A stretch of DNA of 64,000 bases from Actinorugispora endophytica (GTDB lineage: Bacteria > Actinomycetota > Actinomycetes > Streptosporangiales > Streptosporangiaceae), in contig NZ_SNYN01000022.1 of assembly GCF_004363075.1 (NCBI RefSeq), forward strand, positions 1 to 64,000, given 5' to 3'. Positions 25,049 through 33,059 of this stretch are shown piece by piece. The notes below the pieces were generated by a model. The model had not been told where the DNA came from. It did not search any database and was given only the letters and a program-made list of their open reading frames with translations. The position numbers were made by a program, and so were the translations under genes. Within the stretch, counting starts at the first letter, position 1; each line of letters begins with the position of its first letter.

Positions 25049-25879
25049 TCAGTCCTCCCAGCCCAGCAGCGTGCCGAGCCCCGTGCCGCCGTCGCCGCCC
25101 AGACGGATGTCGTCGGCCAGCGCCCCGTCGCGCAGGGAGACGACGCGGTCCGCCGTGGCGGCGACGCGCTCGTCATGGGTGACCACGACCAGGGTCTGGC
25201 CGGCGGCGCGCAGCTCGTCGAAGAGGCGGAGGACGTCGTGGGTCGCGGCGCTGTCGAGGTTTCCGGTGGGCTCGTCGGCGAGGACCACCAGCGGTTCGTT
25301 GACCAGGGCGCGGGCGATGGCGACCCGCTGCCGCTGCCCGCCGGACAGCTTCGAGGGCAGGTGCCGGGCCCGGTCGGCGACCCCGACCCGGTCGAGGAGC
25401 CCGGCGGCACGGCGGCGGGCGGTGCGCGGCGAGGCTCCGGCGAGCAGCGCGGGCAGCTCGACGTTCTCCGCCGCCGTCAGCTCGTCCATCAGGTGGAAGG
25501 ACTGGAAGACGAAGCCGACGGCGCGGCGCCTCAGCCTGGCCAGCGCCCGTTCGCCGAGGTGGTCGACGCGCCGCCCGCCGAGCCACACCTCGCCCTCGGT
25601 GGGCCGGTCCAGACCGCCGAAGAGCTGCAGCAGCGTCGACTTTCCGCAGCCGCTGGGCCCGGTCACGGCGAACGTCTGCCCGGCGGGAACGTCGAGGTCG
25701 ACCCCGTCGACGGCCCGCACCAGGTTCTCGCCCCGCCCGTACGTCCGCGACAGGCCGACCGCCCGCAGCGCCGTCCCGGCCGCCTCACCGGGGTGGCGAT
25801 CGGCCGGTCCCGCGTCGGGGCCGTCCTTCGCACCCCTTCGCTGCGACCGGCCCCTGACCCGCAGACCGTCTCTGCTCAT
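25049..25879 (-). CDS. ABC transporter ATP-binding protein (LolD/MacB-like)
   Basis: The 276-residue ATPase shows Walker A GPSGCGKST, a Q-loop FVFQSFHLMDELTAAENV, the signature LSGGQRQRVAIARAL, Walker B VLADEPTGNLDS and the H-loop VVVTHD. The Q-loop and NVELP wording is typical of the LolD/MacB group that partners FtsX permeases. GGAGGAGA precedes the ATG at 25879, which overlaps the PadR stop by four bases (ATGA), showing translational coupling. The first 40 residues are a charged, non-conserved extension. Confidence 0.9.
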   Translation of the reverse strand: MSRDGLRVRGRSQRRGAKDGPDAGPADRHPGEAAGTALRAVGLSRTYGRGENLVRAVDGVDLDVPAGQTFAVTGPSGCGKSTLLQLFGGLDRPTEGEVWLGGRRVDHLGERALARLRRRAVGFVFQSFHLMDELTAAENVELPALLAGASPRTARRRAAGLLDRVGVADRARHLPSKLSGGQRQRVAIARALVNEPLVVLADEPTGNLDSAATHDVLRLFDELRAAGQTLVVVTHDERVAATADRVVSLRDGALADDIRLGGDGGTGLGTLLGWED

Positions 25880-26418
25880 CCGTCTCCTCCGCCTTTCCCA
25901 CGCGGAGCGCGGGCGGCCCAGGTCCGCTCGCACGCCTCCAGCCAGCGCAGATCGGCCTGCAACCGGAGGGCGACGCCCTCCAGGAGCAGACCGGCCTCCG
26001 AGTTCGCGTCGTGAGCGAGGGCGGCTCGCTGGGCTTCGGCGAGGTTGCGGATCAGCTCCCGCCGCCGCGCGGCCACGAGCGCGAGCGGATCGGCCAGCCC
26101 CGACTCGGCGGCGGCCACCAGCTTCAGGTGGAACTCCGTCACGTCGGCTCTGGGCCCGGTGGTTTCGGCCAGCCACGCGGCCACGCGCTCCTGCCCGGAC
26201 GCGGTCAGCGCGTACACCTTGCGCCGCGGGCCGCGCACCGGCGCGTCCTCACGCTCCTGAACGACCAGGCCCGCCTTTTCGAGCCGGGTGAGCGTCACGT
26301 AGACCTGCCCGGCGTTCAGCGTCTCCCCCAACGGTCCGAGCGCCGCCGCCAACCGCCTGCGCAGGTCGTACCCGTGCGACGGCTCCTTGGCCAGCAGCGC
26401 CAGTACCACGTCCTGCAC
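25876..26418 (-). CDS. PadR family regulator
   Basis: The 180-residue protein starts VQDVVLALLAKEPSHGYDLRR-, the standard start of PadR winged-helix repressors, then has GQVYVTLTRLEKAGLV as the recognition region and a C-terminal dimerisation helix pair. GTG at 26418 is chosen because of the GAGGAGG site and homology. It leads the padR-ABC-FtsX operon; a palindrome lies 28 bases upstream of the start. PadR-controlled ABC pairs often answer antimicrobial peptides or drugs. Confidence 0.88.
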   Translation of the reverse strand: MQDVVLALLAKEPSHGYDLRRRLAAALGPLGETLNAGQVYVTLTRLEKAGLVVQEREDAPVRGPRRKVYALTASGQERVAAWLAETTGPRADVTEFHLKLVAAAESGLADPLALVAARRRELIRNLAEAQRAALAHDANSEAGLLLEGVALRLQADLRWLEACERTWAARAPRGKGGGDG

Positions 26419-26445
26419 GGGCCATCCTCCTCTGCGACACTTCAA

Positions 26446-26462
26446 TAGATAGCGGTTATCTA
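26446..26462. promoter_or_regulatory. Candidate PadR operator
   Basis: TAGATA-GCGGT-TATCTA is a perfect 6-bp inverted repeat in the promoter of the PadR operon, 28 bases upstream of its GTG, in a locally AT-rich stretch. Confidence 0.6.
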
Positions 26463-26541
26463 AAAGGGCGTCAAGCCGGCCCCCTCCGCGGCCGGGGCGG
26501 AGAACTGGCGGTCCGGGGAGGCCGTCTGTTAGCTTGGCGGT

Positions 26542-26565
26542 ATGCAGTACCTGTACTTCCTCTGA
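26542..26565 (+). CDS. Seven-codon leader peptide upstream of ABC-F gene
   Basis: ATG at 26542 opens the short frame MQYLYFL followed by TGA at 26563. It lies 133 bases before the ABC-F start. Short leader ORFs rich in aromatic or aliphatic codons upstream of ribosome-protection ABC-F or erm genes are a known way to sense a drug-stalled ribosome. The ribosome site before it is weak. Translation is inferred, not shown. Confidence 0.5.
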   Translation: MQYLYFL

Positions 26566-26675
26566 GGACGACGCCCCCGGCCGCCGTTTCCGCCCCTGCA
26601 CCGGGCCCGGCCGGACGTCCCCCGCGTCGTTCTTCGCTCCCGCGGGCCGCCGCGCCTCTTCCGCGCCGCCGCCCG

Positions 26676-26690
26676 CAGGGTTTCGCCCTG
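26676..26690 (+). promoter_or_regulatory. Small hairpin next to the ABC-F ribosome site
   Basis: CAGGG (26676-26680) pairs with CCCTG (26686-26690) around TTTCG. The stem directly abuts the GGAGG site of the ABC-F gene, so it could mask or expose it depending on leader translation. The surrounding 26575-26670 is very GC-rich and can form other stems. Confidence 0.4.
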
Positions 26691-26698
26691 GAGGAAAA

Positions 26699-28354
26699 GT
26701 GCCCGCCATCACTGCTTCGCGCGCGCGTGCGCGCGTCCATCTCAGCACCGCCGACCTGCGCCTGTCCCGCGGCGGCCGACCGGTTCTGACCGGTGTCGAC
26801 CTGACCGTCTCCCCCGGCCAACGGCTGGGGGTGGTGGGAGAGAACGGGCGCGGGAAGACCACACTGCTCCAGGCCCTCGCCGGGACACTGAGACCCGACT
26901 CCGGCACGGTGCGCCGGGTCGGCACGATCGGGGTCGCCGGCCAGGAGGTCCCGATCGACGCCGACCGCACGGTCGGCGACCTGATCGACGTGGAACTCTC
27001 CCGGGTGCGCACGGCACTCCACGCGTTCGAGACGGCGACCCTCGCCCTCACCGACGGACACCCCGGCGCCGAACAGGACTACGCCGACGCGCTCGCCGAC
27101 GCGGAGGCCGTCGACGCCTGGGACGCCCACCGCCGCGTCGACGTCTCGCTCGCCGCCCTCGGCGCGGTGAGCGACCGCACCCGGACGCTGGCCGGCCTCT
27201 CCGTCGGACAGCGCTACCGCGTCCGGTTGGCCTGCCTGCTGGGCGCCGGACACGACCTGCTCCTGCTGGACGAGCCGACCAACCACCTCGACGCGGCCGG
27301 ACTGGAGCACCTGACCGCCCGGCTCCGCGAGTACCCGGGCGGGGTCGTGCTCGTCAGCCACGACCGCGCGCTGCTGGCCGACGTCGCCACCTCGGTGATC
27401 GACCTCGACCCCACCCGCGACGGCCGCCCCCGGACCTACGGCGGCGGCTACCCCGGCTACCGGGAGGGGCGCCGCGCCGAGCGGGAACGCTGGGAGACCG
27501 AGTACCGGGACCAGCAGGAGGAGCGGCGACGACTCGAACAGAACCTCTCCACCGCGCGGAACCGGCTGTCCACCGGATGGCGTCCCGACAAGGGGACCGG
27601 CAAGCACACCCGCGCGACCCGCGCGCCGGCCCTGGTGCGGGCGGTCCACCGACGCCAGGAGGAACTCCGGGCGCACGCCCTCGACGTCCCCGAACCGCCG
27701 TTGCGGTTCCAACCACCGACGCTCGGAGCGCGGCCGGAGACCACACTCCTGCGGGCCGAAGAGGTGACGGTGGACGGCAGGCTCACGACGCCGTGCTCGG
27801 CGCTCCTCGAGACCGGCGGCCGCCTGGTGGTGACCGGCCCCAACGGCTCCGGCAAGTCGACGCTGCTCTCCGTGCTCTCGGGAGAACTGACCCCCCACTC
27901 GGGGACGGTGCTGCGCGAGCCGGGCGCGCGGGTGGGGCTGCTCGGACAGGAGTCCCCGGCGCCGTCCCGGCGGACCGCCCACGAGGTCTACGAAACCGCC
28001 GTGAACCGCCTCGTCGTCTCCGGCGAGCTGCGCGAGGACGACCGGGTCGAGCTCGCGCAGCTCGGCCTGCTCCCCTCCGACACGGTCCACCGGCCGGTGG
28101 CCGAGCTGTCGGTCGGCCAGCAGCGACGACTCGACCTGGCGGTCCTGCTGGCCGCGCGACCGCACGTCCTGCTGCTCGACGAGCCGACCAACCACCTTTC
28201 GATGGCCCTGGTCGAGGACCTGTCCCGGGCGCTGGCCGCGACGGACGCCGCCGTCGTGGTGGCCACCCACGACCGACAGCTGCTCCGCGACACCGCGGCC
28301 TGGCCGCGGCTGCGGATCCGACCCACGACCCCGACGAAACCGGATCGGCCGTAA
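26699..28354 (+). CDS. ABC-F ATPase, antibiotic-resistance type
   Basis: The 551-residue cytosolic protein has two ABC domains and no membrane segment. Domain 1: Walker [10 protein letters not shown], signature [12 protein letters not shown], Walker [13 protein letters not shown]. An arginine- and glutamate-rich linker with a tip follows at about residues 260-330. Domain 2: [33 protein letters not shown]. This is the layout of ABC-F proteins that enter the ribosomal E site and displace drugs bound at the peptidyl transferase centre. GTG at 26699 with GGAGG fits; an open frame upstream has no homology. The seven-codon leader ORF supports a resistance role. Confidence 0.85.
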   Translation: MPAITASRARARVHLSTADLRLSRGGRPVLTGVDLTVSPGQRLGVVGENGRGKTTLLQALAGTLRPDSGTVRRVGTIGVAGQEVPIDADRTVGDLIDVELSRVRTALHAFETATLALTDGHPGAEQDYADALADAEAVDAWDAHRRVDVSLAALGAVSDRTRTLAGLSVGQRYRVRLACLLGAGHDLLLLDEPTNHLDAAGLEHLTARLREYPGGVVLVSHDRALLADVATSVIDLDPTRDGRPRTYGGGYPGYREGRRAERERWETEYRDQQEERRRLEQNLSTARNRLSTGWRPDKGTGKHTRATRAPALVRAVHRRQEELRAHALDVPEPPLRFQPPTLGARPETTLLRAEEVTVDGRLTTPCSALLETGGRLVVTGPNGSGKSTLLSVLSGELTPHSGTVLREPGARVGLLGQESPAPSRRTAHEVYETAVNRLVVSGELREDDRVELAQLGLLPSDTVHRPVAELSVGQQRRLDLAVLLAARPHVLLLDEPTNHLSMALVEDLSRALAATDAAVVVATHDRQLLRDTAAWPRLRIRPTTPTKPDRP

Positions 28355-28355
28355 T

Positions 28356-28749
28356 AGGGTGAGCGCGGCCTCGAACTGGGGACGGACCCGGATACGGGTG
28401 CTGATCTTCTCCGAGAAGATCCTGTCGCGCGGGATGCCGTGCGCGCTGAGCGCGTCCAGCTGCGACTGCAGTTCCTGGGTGAGGTGACTGCAACGGGCGT
28501 ACCCGATGCGGATGCCCGCGCCTGGGGCGTCCGTCTCGGGCACGGCCGGCGGCGGGATACCAGGCCGCCAGGGCTGTCCGGGGCCACGGTCGGCACCCGC
28601 AGGGCCGCCTTCTTGAATCGGCCGGTGCGGTAGATCCCGGCGATCACGCCCGAGTGCGAGCGGCAGGGCGAGCCTGGCTGGACGCCGCAGCGCGGGCAGT
28701 CGTGGCGCTCGACGTCGTCGCTCTCGATGGTGCCCTGAGGGGCCGTCAC
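28356..28749 (-). pseudogene. Serine recombinase, N-terminal half, frameshifted
   Basis: Read leftwards from GTG 28749 one frame gives a Zn-ribbon with CPRCGVQPGSPCRSHSG and YRTGRFKKAALRVPT. After a frameshift near 28600 a second frame continues ADRGPGQPWRPG and the resolvase start IRIGYARCSHLTQELQSQLD, including the active Ser of ARCS, then KISTRIRVRPQFEAAL. Homology stops at about 28356, directly after the ABC-F stop. It is thus frameshifted and lacks the rest of the catalytic domain. Matching middle and C-terminal sequence appears at 33060-33341. Confidence 0.75.
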
Positions 28750-28908
28750 GCCCGAAGTCCTCCCACAAACCATTCCCGGAACCGGGCCTGTCACTACTTG
28801 AGTGAGAACGAGTTCCGAGAACCGATCTGGCGTCCGGACCGTCTCCAGCGGCCGTTTCCGATCTTGCTCCCGGAAAGGGTCGTTTTCGAGAAGGGGGGGT
28901 CTTGGACG

Positions 28909-29490
28909 TCACGCGTTCGACGGTGCTGGGCGCATGCCTCCGAGCAGGGTGTCAAGGTAGCGGTGGGCGGTTTCGGTCTTGTCGGCGGGGGTGCCGCCGT
29001 GGACGTTCACGGCATGGGCGATGCCGCACATGAGCGGGACCAGGTCGTGGGCGGCGAGGTCTGGGCGGACGGCTCCGGCGTCACGGGCCCGGTCGAGGAG
29101 CTCGGTGCCGACCGACGCGAGTGACTCTTTGAGTTCCGTGGTTCGTGGCAGGGCGTCCACGGCGGCGGCGGCGACCGGGGGCAGAGCGGCATCGGTGAGC
29201 TGTGCTTCGAGGACGCGGGACAGGAAGCCCTCCAGCGCCCGCCAGGGGTCGGCGTCGGCCAGGGCCTGCTTGCCATGGCCGACGAGGTCTTCGAGGCAGG
29301 GGGCGGCGACGGTCTCCAGTAGTGCCTCGGGGGTGGGGAAGTGCCGGTAGACGGTGGCGACCCCGAGGCCGGCCCGGTGTGCGACATCGTTGAGCTGCAG
29401 GGGGGTGCCCTGGTCGACCAGGGTACGGGCGATCGCGGCGATCCGTTCCCAGTTGCGGGCGGCGTCCTTGCGCAGCGGTGCGGTCGTCAT
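28909..29490 (-). CDS. TetR family regulator
   Basis: The 193-residue protein has an intact HTH at about residues 27-70 (LNDVAHRAGLGVATVYRHFPTPEALLE) and a helical C-terminal domain of the SbtR-like type. It lies on the minus strand downstream of a broken hydrolase and the SDR gene at 30157, its probable original operon or target. Palindromes at 31091 and 31128 ahead of the SDR may be its sites. Confidence 0.85.
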   Translation of the reverse strand: MTTAPLRKDAARNWERIAAIARTLVDQGTPLQLNDVAHRAGLGVATVYRHFPTPEALLETVAAPCLEDLVGHGKQALADADPWRALEGFLSRVLEAQLTDAALPPVAAAAVDALPRTTELKESLASVGTELLDRARDAGAVRPDLAAHDLVPLMCGIAHAVNVHGGTPADKTETAHRYLDTLLGGMRPAPSNA

Positions 29491-29607
29491 GGGAAGTGTC
29501 CAGGTTGCTCGTCTTGGTTCGCGGGCCGGTCAGATGATCATATGCGGGCGTTTCCGGGCGGGCGGTGGCTTCGGGTGGCGGGCTGCCTGGCCCTCCCACC
29601 ACCCAGG

Positions 29608-30074
29608 TCAGCGAGCGTCGTTCTGCTTGGCGAGGAAGTCGGTGATGGTCTCCAGCCACTGGTTCGGCTGCTCCAGGAACGGCAGGTGCCCGGTGATCAG
29701 CTCGGCGGTCTGCGCGCCGGGGACGGCGGCGGCCGGTTCGGAGTCTCCGACGCGGGGGTGATTCGCGCACGGGTGCTTCGGGTGGGTCTTTCGGCTTCAC
29801 GCCCGCGAACCGCGAGGTTACGGCGGGCGGCGACGGCGGGTGCGGGTCGGGACCGCGCCCATGGTGTCCGTTGTGTGGGGGTTTCGTTGGCGGTCATGGG
29901 ATTTCTGCCCGTTTCGGGGCCGGGAAGGGCGGAAAGCCCGTGATCATTCCGGGGGGCGGGACCGTCCATGATCGGCCCGAAGCCGGCCGCGATGCCGCCG
30001 CCTGCGCCATGGGCGAGGGGGAGGCCGGAGCCGTGCACGGTCCGGGCGTAGAGGGTCGGGTCTGCGGTGGTCAT
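29608..30074 (-). pseudogene. Alpha/beta hydrolase with the middle missing
   Basis: The start at 30074 reads MTTADPTLYARTVHG and LAHGAGGGIAAGFGPI, the normal N-terminus with oxyanion loop. Homology breaks off at about 29956, exactly where palindrome E begins. The C-terminus reappears near 29730 as TAELITGHLPFLEQPNQW and ends at the stop at 29608. The catalytic core with nucleophile and acid is absent. The gene is dead. Confidence 0.7.
29895..29942. repeat. Dispersed palindrome, family II copy E
   Basis: CATGGGATTTCTGCCC (29895-29910) and GGGCGGAAAGCCCGTG (29927-29942) pair with three mismatches. The same sequence, inverted, lies at 45675-45722. It sits exactly at the break of the hydrolase pseudogene. 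Confidence 0.7.
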
Positions 30075-30156
30075 GATGGTGTCCTCATGCGGAAGGGATG
30101 AATGGGCGGCGGCGGTGGGGCGGCGCTGGTCGTGTGGCCGGCGTCGAGCCCTGGGC

Positions 30157-31068
30157 TCATCCGAGGTGCTCTGTGTTCGCTGGGGTGGCCACGGGTGCGT
30201 GGGCCTGGCTGAGCCGACGCACGGCGTCGGCGATGCGGGGGTCGGTCGCGGCGCGGAACGGGGCGACGGGATCAGCCGAGGGGCCGATGACGAGGCCGGT
30301 CCGGCCGGTCAGCGCGGGGTCGGTGGCGGCGGTGATTGAGGGCCGGGCGGCCACGGACGCGGAGCCGGAGGTGGAGCGTTCGAACCGGCGGCGCACCAGC
30401 GGCCACAACAGCCGCAACGGCGGGGAGACGATCTTCGGGTCGGTCAGGGTGCCGTTGGTCATGTCGGTCGCGGCGCCGCCGGGGTCGGCGGCGAAGATCG
30501 ACACGCCCGTTCCCCGCAGCCGCTTCGCCAGGTCGAGCGTGTAGGCGAGGTTGGCCAGCTTGGCACGCCCGTACCAGTGGAAGCCGTAGTAGCCGCCCGG
30601 CGGCTCGACGTCGTCGAACACCCGCCTGGCGGTGCCGACCGCGGCCGAGGTCACGTTCACGACCCGGCTGGGGGCCCCGGCCGTGAGCGTGGGCAGCAGC
30701 AGCTCGGTCAGCAGGTACGGCGATAGGTGATTGACCACGAACGACGCTTCGACGCCGTCGATGTGCTGCCGCCGGGCGAACATCGCCCCCACGTTGTTGA
30801 CCAGCACCGTCAGCGGTTCCCCCGACGCCGCGTGCTCGGCGGCGAGCATGGCGGCCAGCGCGCGGACCTGGTCGAGCGAAGCCAGGTCGGCAGAAAGGAA
30901 CCGGCCGGAGTGCGCGGGTTGCTCCGCGTTGATCCGCTCGACCGCCCTGGCGCCCCGGTCGGCGTCGCGACCGATCACGGTGACGGCGAATCCCGCGGCG
31001 GCCAGCCCCAGTGCCGTCTCCAGGCCGATGCCGCCTGTGCCGGCCGTGACCACGGCTGTCTTCGTCAT
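30157..31068 (-). CDS. Short-chain dehydrogenase/reductase
   Basis: The 303-residue protein has the NAD(P) motif TAGTGGIG (residues 9-16), NNVGAMF as the NNAG equivalent and the catalytic YGRAK. It fits the retinol dehydrogenase-like classical SDRs; GTGGIG in place of GxxxGIG is retained in form. GAGGAG precedes ATG at 31068. Two GGAT-N5-ATCC palindromes lie upstream. Confidence 0.88.
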   Translation of the reverse strand: MTKTAVVTAGTGGIGLETALGLAAAGFAVTVIGRDADRGARAVERINAEQPAHSGRFLSADLASLDQVRALAAMLAAEHAASGEPLTVLVNNVGAMFARRQHIDGVEASFVVNHLSPYLLTELLLPTLTAGAPSRVVNVTSAAVGTARRVFDDVEPPGGYYGFHWYGRAKLANLAYTLDLAKRLRGTGVSIFAADPGGAATDMTNGTLTDPKIVSPPLRLLWPLVRRRFERSTSGSASVAARPSITAATDPALTGRTGLVIGPSADPVAPFRAATDPRIADAVRRLSQAHAPVATPANTEHLG

Positions 31069-31090
31069 GAGCTCCTCCACCCAAACAATT

Positions 31091-31103
31091 GGATAAGTTA
31101 TCC
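31091..31103. promoter_or_regulatory. SDR operator 1
   Basis: GGATAAGTTATCC is a perfect palindrome 23 bases upstream of the SDR start. Confidence 0.5.
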
Positions 31104-31127
31104 GCTTGAGTAGGACGATAGCATAAA

Positions 31128-31142
31128 CGGATGACCTATCCG
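31128..31142. promoter_or_regulatory. SDR operator 2
   Basis: CGGATGACCTATCCG has the same GGAT-N5-ATCC core as the palindrome at 31091, 37 bases further upstream, suggesting a pair of sites for one dimeric regulator. Confidence 0.45.
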
Positions 31143-31249
31143 ATTGCGGGATTCGATCGGCCCCGAGTATCGATCGTGAAGCGCCTCTGCTTCGACAGAA
31201 GCCTCGGGGAACATCGGTACAGCGGTGGACGCTAAGCCGGTGATCTTGT

Positions 31250-31534
31250 TCAGGCCGGAGCTCCGAGGCCGGTGACGCGGTTCTCGTACTCGCGACGGGC
31301 CTTGCGCTGGGCAGGGACAACCTGGTCGCCGTCGAGCGGTTGGCAGCGGGCGAGGAGCTGGCGGTGGACCGCTGGCACGGCTGTGATGCGCCGGGTGTAG
31401 CCCCGGCCGCACCGTACGGTCATCCCATGGTCGAGCGCGGCCCGCTCGGCGGGCTCCAGCTCGGTGGTGCGAAGGAAGTCGGCGACCTTGCCCGGCATGT
31501 CGAGGGTGGCCGGCAGCTCCGGGGCCGGGGCGTC
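31250..31534 (-). pseudogene. Orphan C-terminal-like fragment
   Basis: A minus-strand frame reads ATLDMPGKVADFLRTTELE, AERAALDHGMTVRCGRGYTRR and AQRKARREYENRV before a stop at 31250. The pattern looks like real coding sequence, with a conserved Arg/Tyr-rich end, but it is opened by a stop and lacks a start with a ribosome site. I do not recognise the family. It lies among other gene fragments and is probably a remnant. Confidence 0.35.
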
Positions 31535-31555
31535 TTACGGAGGCGTGTGCGTCGC

Positions 31556-31790
31556 CTGACCGGCGCGTCGTCTCCGGCGATCCGCTCGCCGAGGTCCGCG
31601 AGCTCAAGCAGGAGGAGGGAAAGGGGATCTACCTGGCGGGCGGCGCGAAGCCGGCGGGCGCGCTGCTGCCCGAGATCGACGAACTGGTCGTCAAGCTCTC
31701 CCCGGTCATCGCCGGGTTCTCCCCTGCCCATTTCGAACTGGTGGACACCGTCCCCTTCGACAGCGGGGCCGTCGTCCCCGCCTGCCGCCG
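31556..31790 (+). pseudogene. RibD/DHFR-family fragment
   Basis: The plus-strand frame reads VVSGDPLAEVRELKQEEGKG, IYLAGGAKPAGALLPEIDEL and ELVDTVPFDSGAVV, the C-terminal half of a RibD-like reductase similar to that at 4116. The N-terminal half and the LFxG segment before the last strand are missing, and the frame runs on into unrelated sequence. Confidence 0.65.
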
Positions 31791-31913
31791 CAAGCAACCC
31801 GGAGGACACGGGGAACCGCGGCGCGGTTCACCGCGACTCCACGCTCGGCAATGTCGACCTGACGCTGGTTCCACGCGAGCATCCCGGCCCACCGCTTCAC
31901 ACGTGAGGCTGTC

Positions 31914-32480
31914 GGCATGTCACCGCGTTCCCGGAAAACCCTCTGACCTGCGGTTCAACGAATCTGACCGAACAACCATCCGGCTAAATGTCCGTTTTGT
32001 GAATTTTTTTGGCCCAGTTTCCCAAAAACAAGGCTCCCCAGACGCACGCAGGCGCCACATCGGGATCGTTCGAGTGTGAGGACATGGCTCGACTTCTCGC
32101 CTCCTTCCACGTCGATCTCAGCGCCCTGACGAGAAAAACCGTCCATCCAGCCGCTTTCCACCGGACAGTGGGCCGAGGGGCGTCGGGGACGATGGGCATG
32201 CGAGGCGAGGCCCTCGGCGTGTCACCACGCTTCCGGAGAGCCCTCTGACCTGTGGTTCAACGAATCCAACCGGATGGCCACTTGGCCAAATGACCGTTTT
32301 GTGAAGTTTTTTGGGCGGTCCTCCTGAAAACAGGGCCCCTCAGGCGAACGGAGGAGCCCTATTGAACCCCTCCGAATGTCAGGGCATGGCTCGGCTTTCC
32401 ACTCCGCGCTGCGGCGACTTCAGGGCCTTTTCGGGAAAAGACCGCCCCGCCAGCTGCTTCTCATCGCGTCGAACCCCACC
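31914..32480. repeat. Diverged tandem repeat, period about 302 bp
   Basis: Unit 1 (about 31914-32215) and unit 2 (about 32216-32480) align colinearly: GGCATGTCACC/GGCGTGTCACC, GGTTCAACGAATC in both, TCCGTTTTGTGAA/ACCGTTTTGTGAA, and ATGGCTCGACTT/ATGGCTCGGCTT, always 302 bases apart. Each unit holds a run of T residues just before a TTG codon that opens a short frame (32009-32248; 32311-32511). The peptides are related (KAPQ..AGA..S.EC..MARL) but diverged. No known gene fits. Confidence 0.7.
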
Positions 32481-32553
32481 CGACGGGTGTGAAACCCGCC
32501 CGCAAACGTAACCGGCCCCCCTCCTGGCTCTCTCGTCGCACCTCCTTTGCTCA

Positions 32554-32580
32554 CCTCCGATAAGGTTCACTTATCGGAGG
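32554..32580. promoter_or_regulatory. Perfect hairpin at the edge of an AT-rich patch
   Basis: CCTCCGATAAG (32554-32564) and CTTATCGGAGG (32570-32580) pair perfectly around GTTCA. It is followed by about 100 bases of unusually AT-rich DNA (32600-32700) with repeated AACGTAA/AACGCAACG units. Operator, attachment site or origin-like iterons are all possible. Confidence 0.4.
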
Positions 32581-32599
32581 GGTGAAAACCGGCATCTCT

Positions 32600-32716
32600 G
32601 GAGGTGATTTCGTTCGTGAAAACGAGATTTCGTTGAGCTTTAACGTAACAAACGCAACGTAATTAACGGCACAAGAACAGTGGCGCCACGGGGGCAACAC
32701 GACCGGGCCCGCTCCT
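32600..32716. other. AT-rich, gene-free patch with short repeats
   Basis: This stretch contains TTCGTTCGTGAAAACGAG, TTTCGTTGAG and two AACGTAA units and is far poorer in G+C than anything else in the window. No frame is convincing. Confidence 0.5.
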
Positions 32717-33056
32717 CACAAATCCGGGGCCGTTAACGAGCGGCGAACCAGGTGACAAGCAACCCGCCAGTAGCTGTGGAGCTGGTCGAGACCGGGCGCC
32801 CCGGCCAGACCCTGCGGGGCGCGGTAGATCCGACAAGAGGGCGAGGGCATTGTGCCGGGCTCGGCGAACGGGTCACGGCCGTCGGTCAGGATCGTCGGGG
32901 ACCCGGCGAAGGCCGACCGCTCAGCCTCGGCCTGGTCGGCGACCACCCGGGTGGTGAAGCCGGTGGTGTCCAGCCCGAGGTCGTCCAGGGCCTGCCTCAC
33001 TCCTCGGCGAACTGCCGGTGAGGGCAGTCCGGCACGACCAGGACCTCGATCTCCGT
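32716..33056 (-). pseudogene. DF-family (seleno)protein/thioredoxin-like, broken
   Basis: From 33056 the frame reads TEIEVLVVPDCPHRQFAEE and then stops. A shifted frame resumes VRQALDDLGL, TTGFTTRVVADQAEAERSAF and GSPTILTDGRDPFAEPG, the usual body of the small DF-family proteins. The codon where relatives have ATG is ACG, and about four bases appear lost at the frameshift near 33000. The normal C-terminus is replaced from about 32780. Confidence 0.65.
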
Positions 33057-33059
33057 GTC

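Noticed and set aside
26471-28912. A long minus-strand frame opposite the ABC-F gene
   Set aside because: Most of it is antisense to the ABC-F gene. Only its first part, at 28356-28600, is real (the recombinase remnant).
31914-32511. Two small proteins encoded by the tandem repeat
   Set aside because: The frames start with TTG without a ribosome site and most differences between the two are non-synonymous, so coding is not supported.
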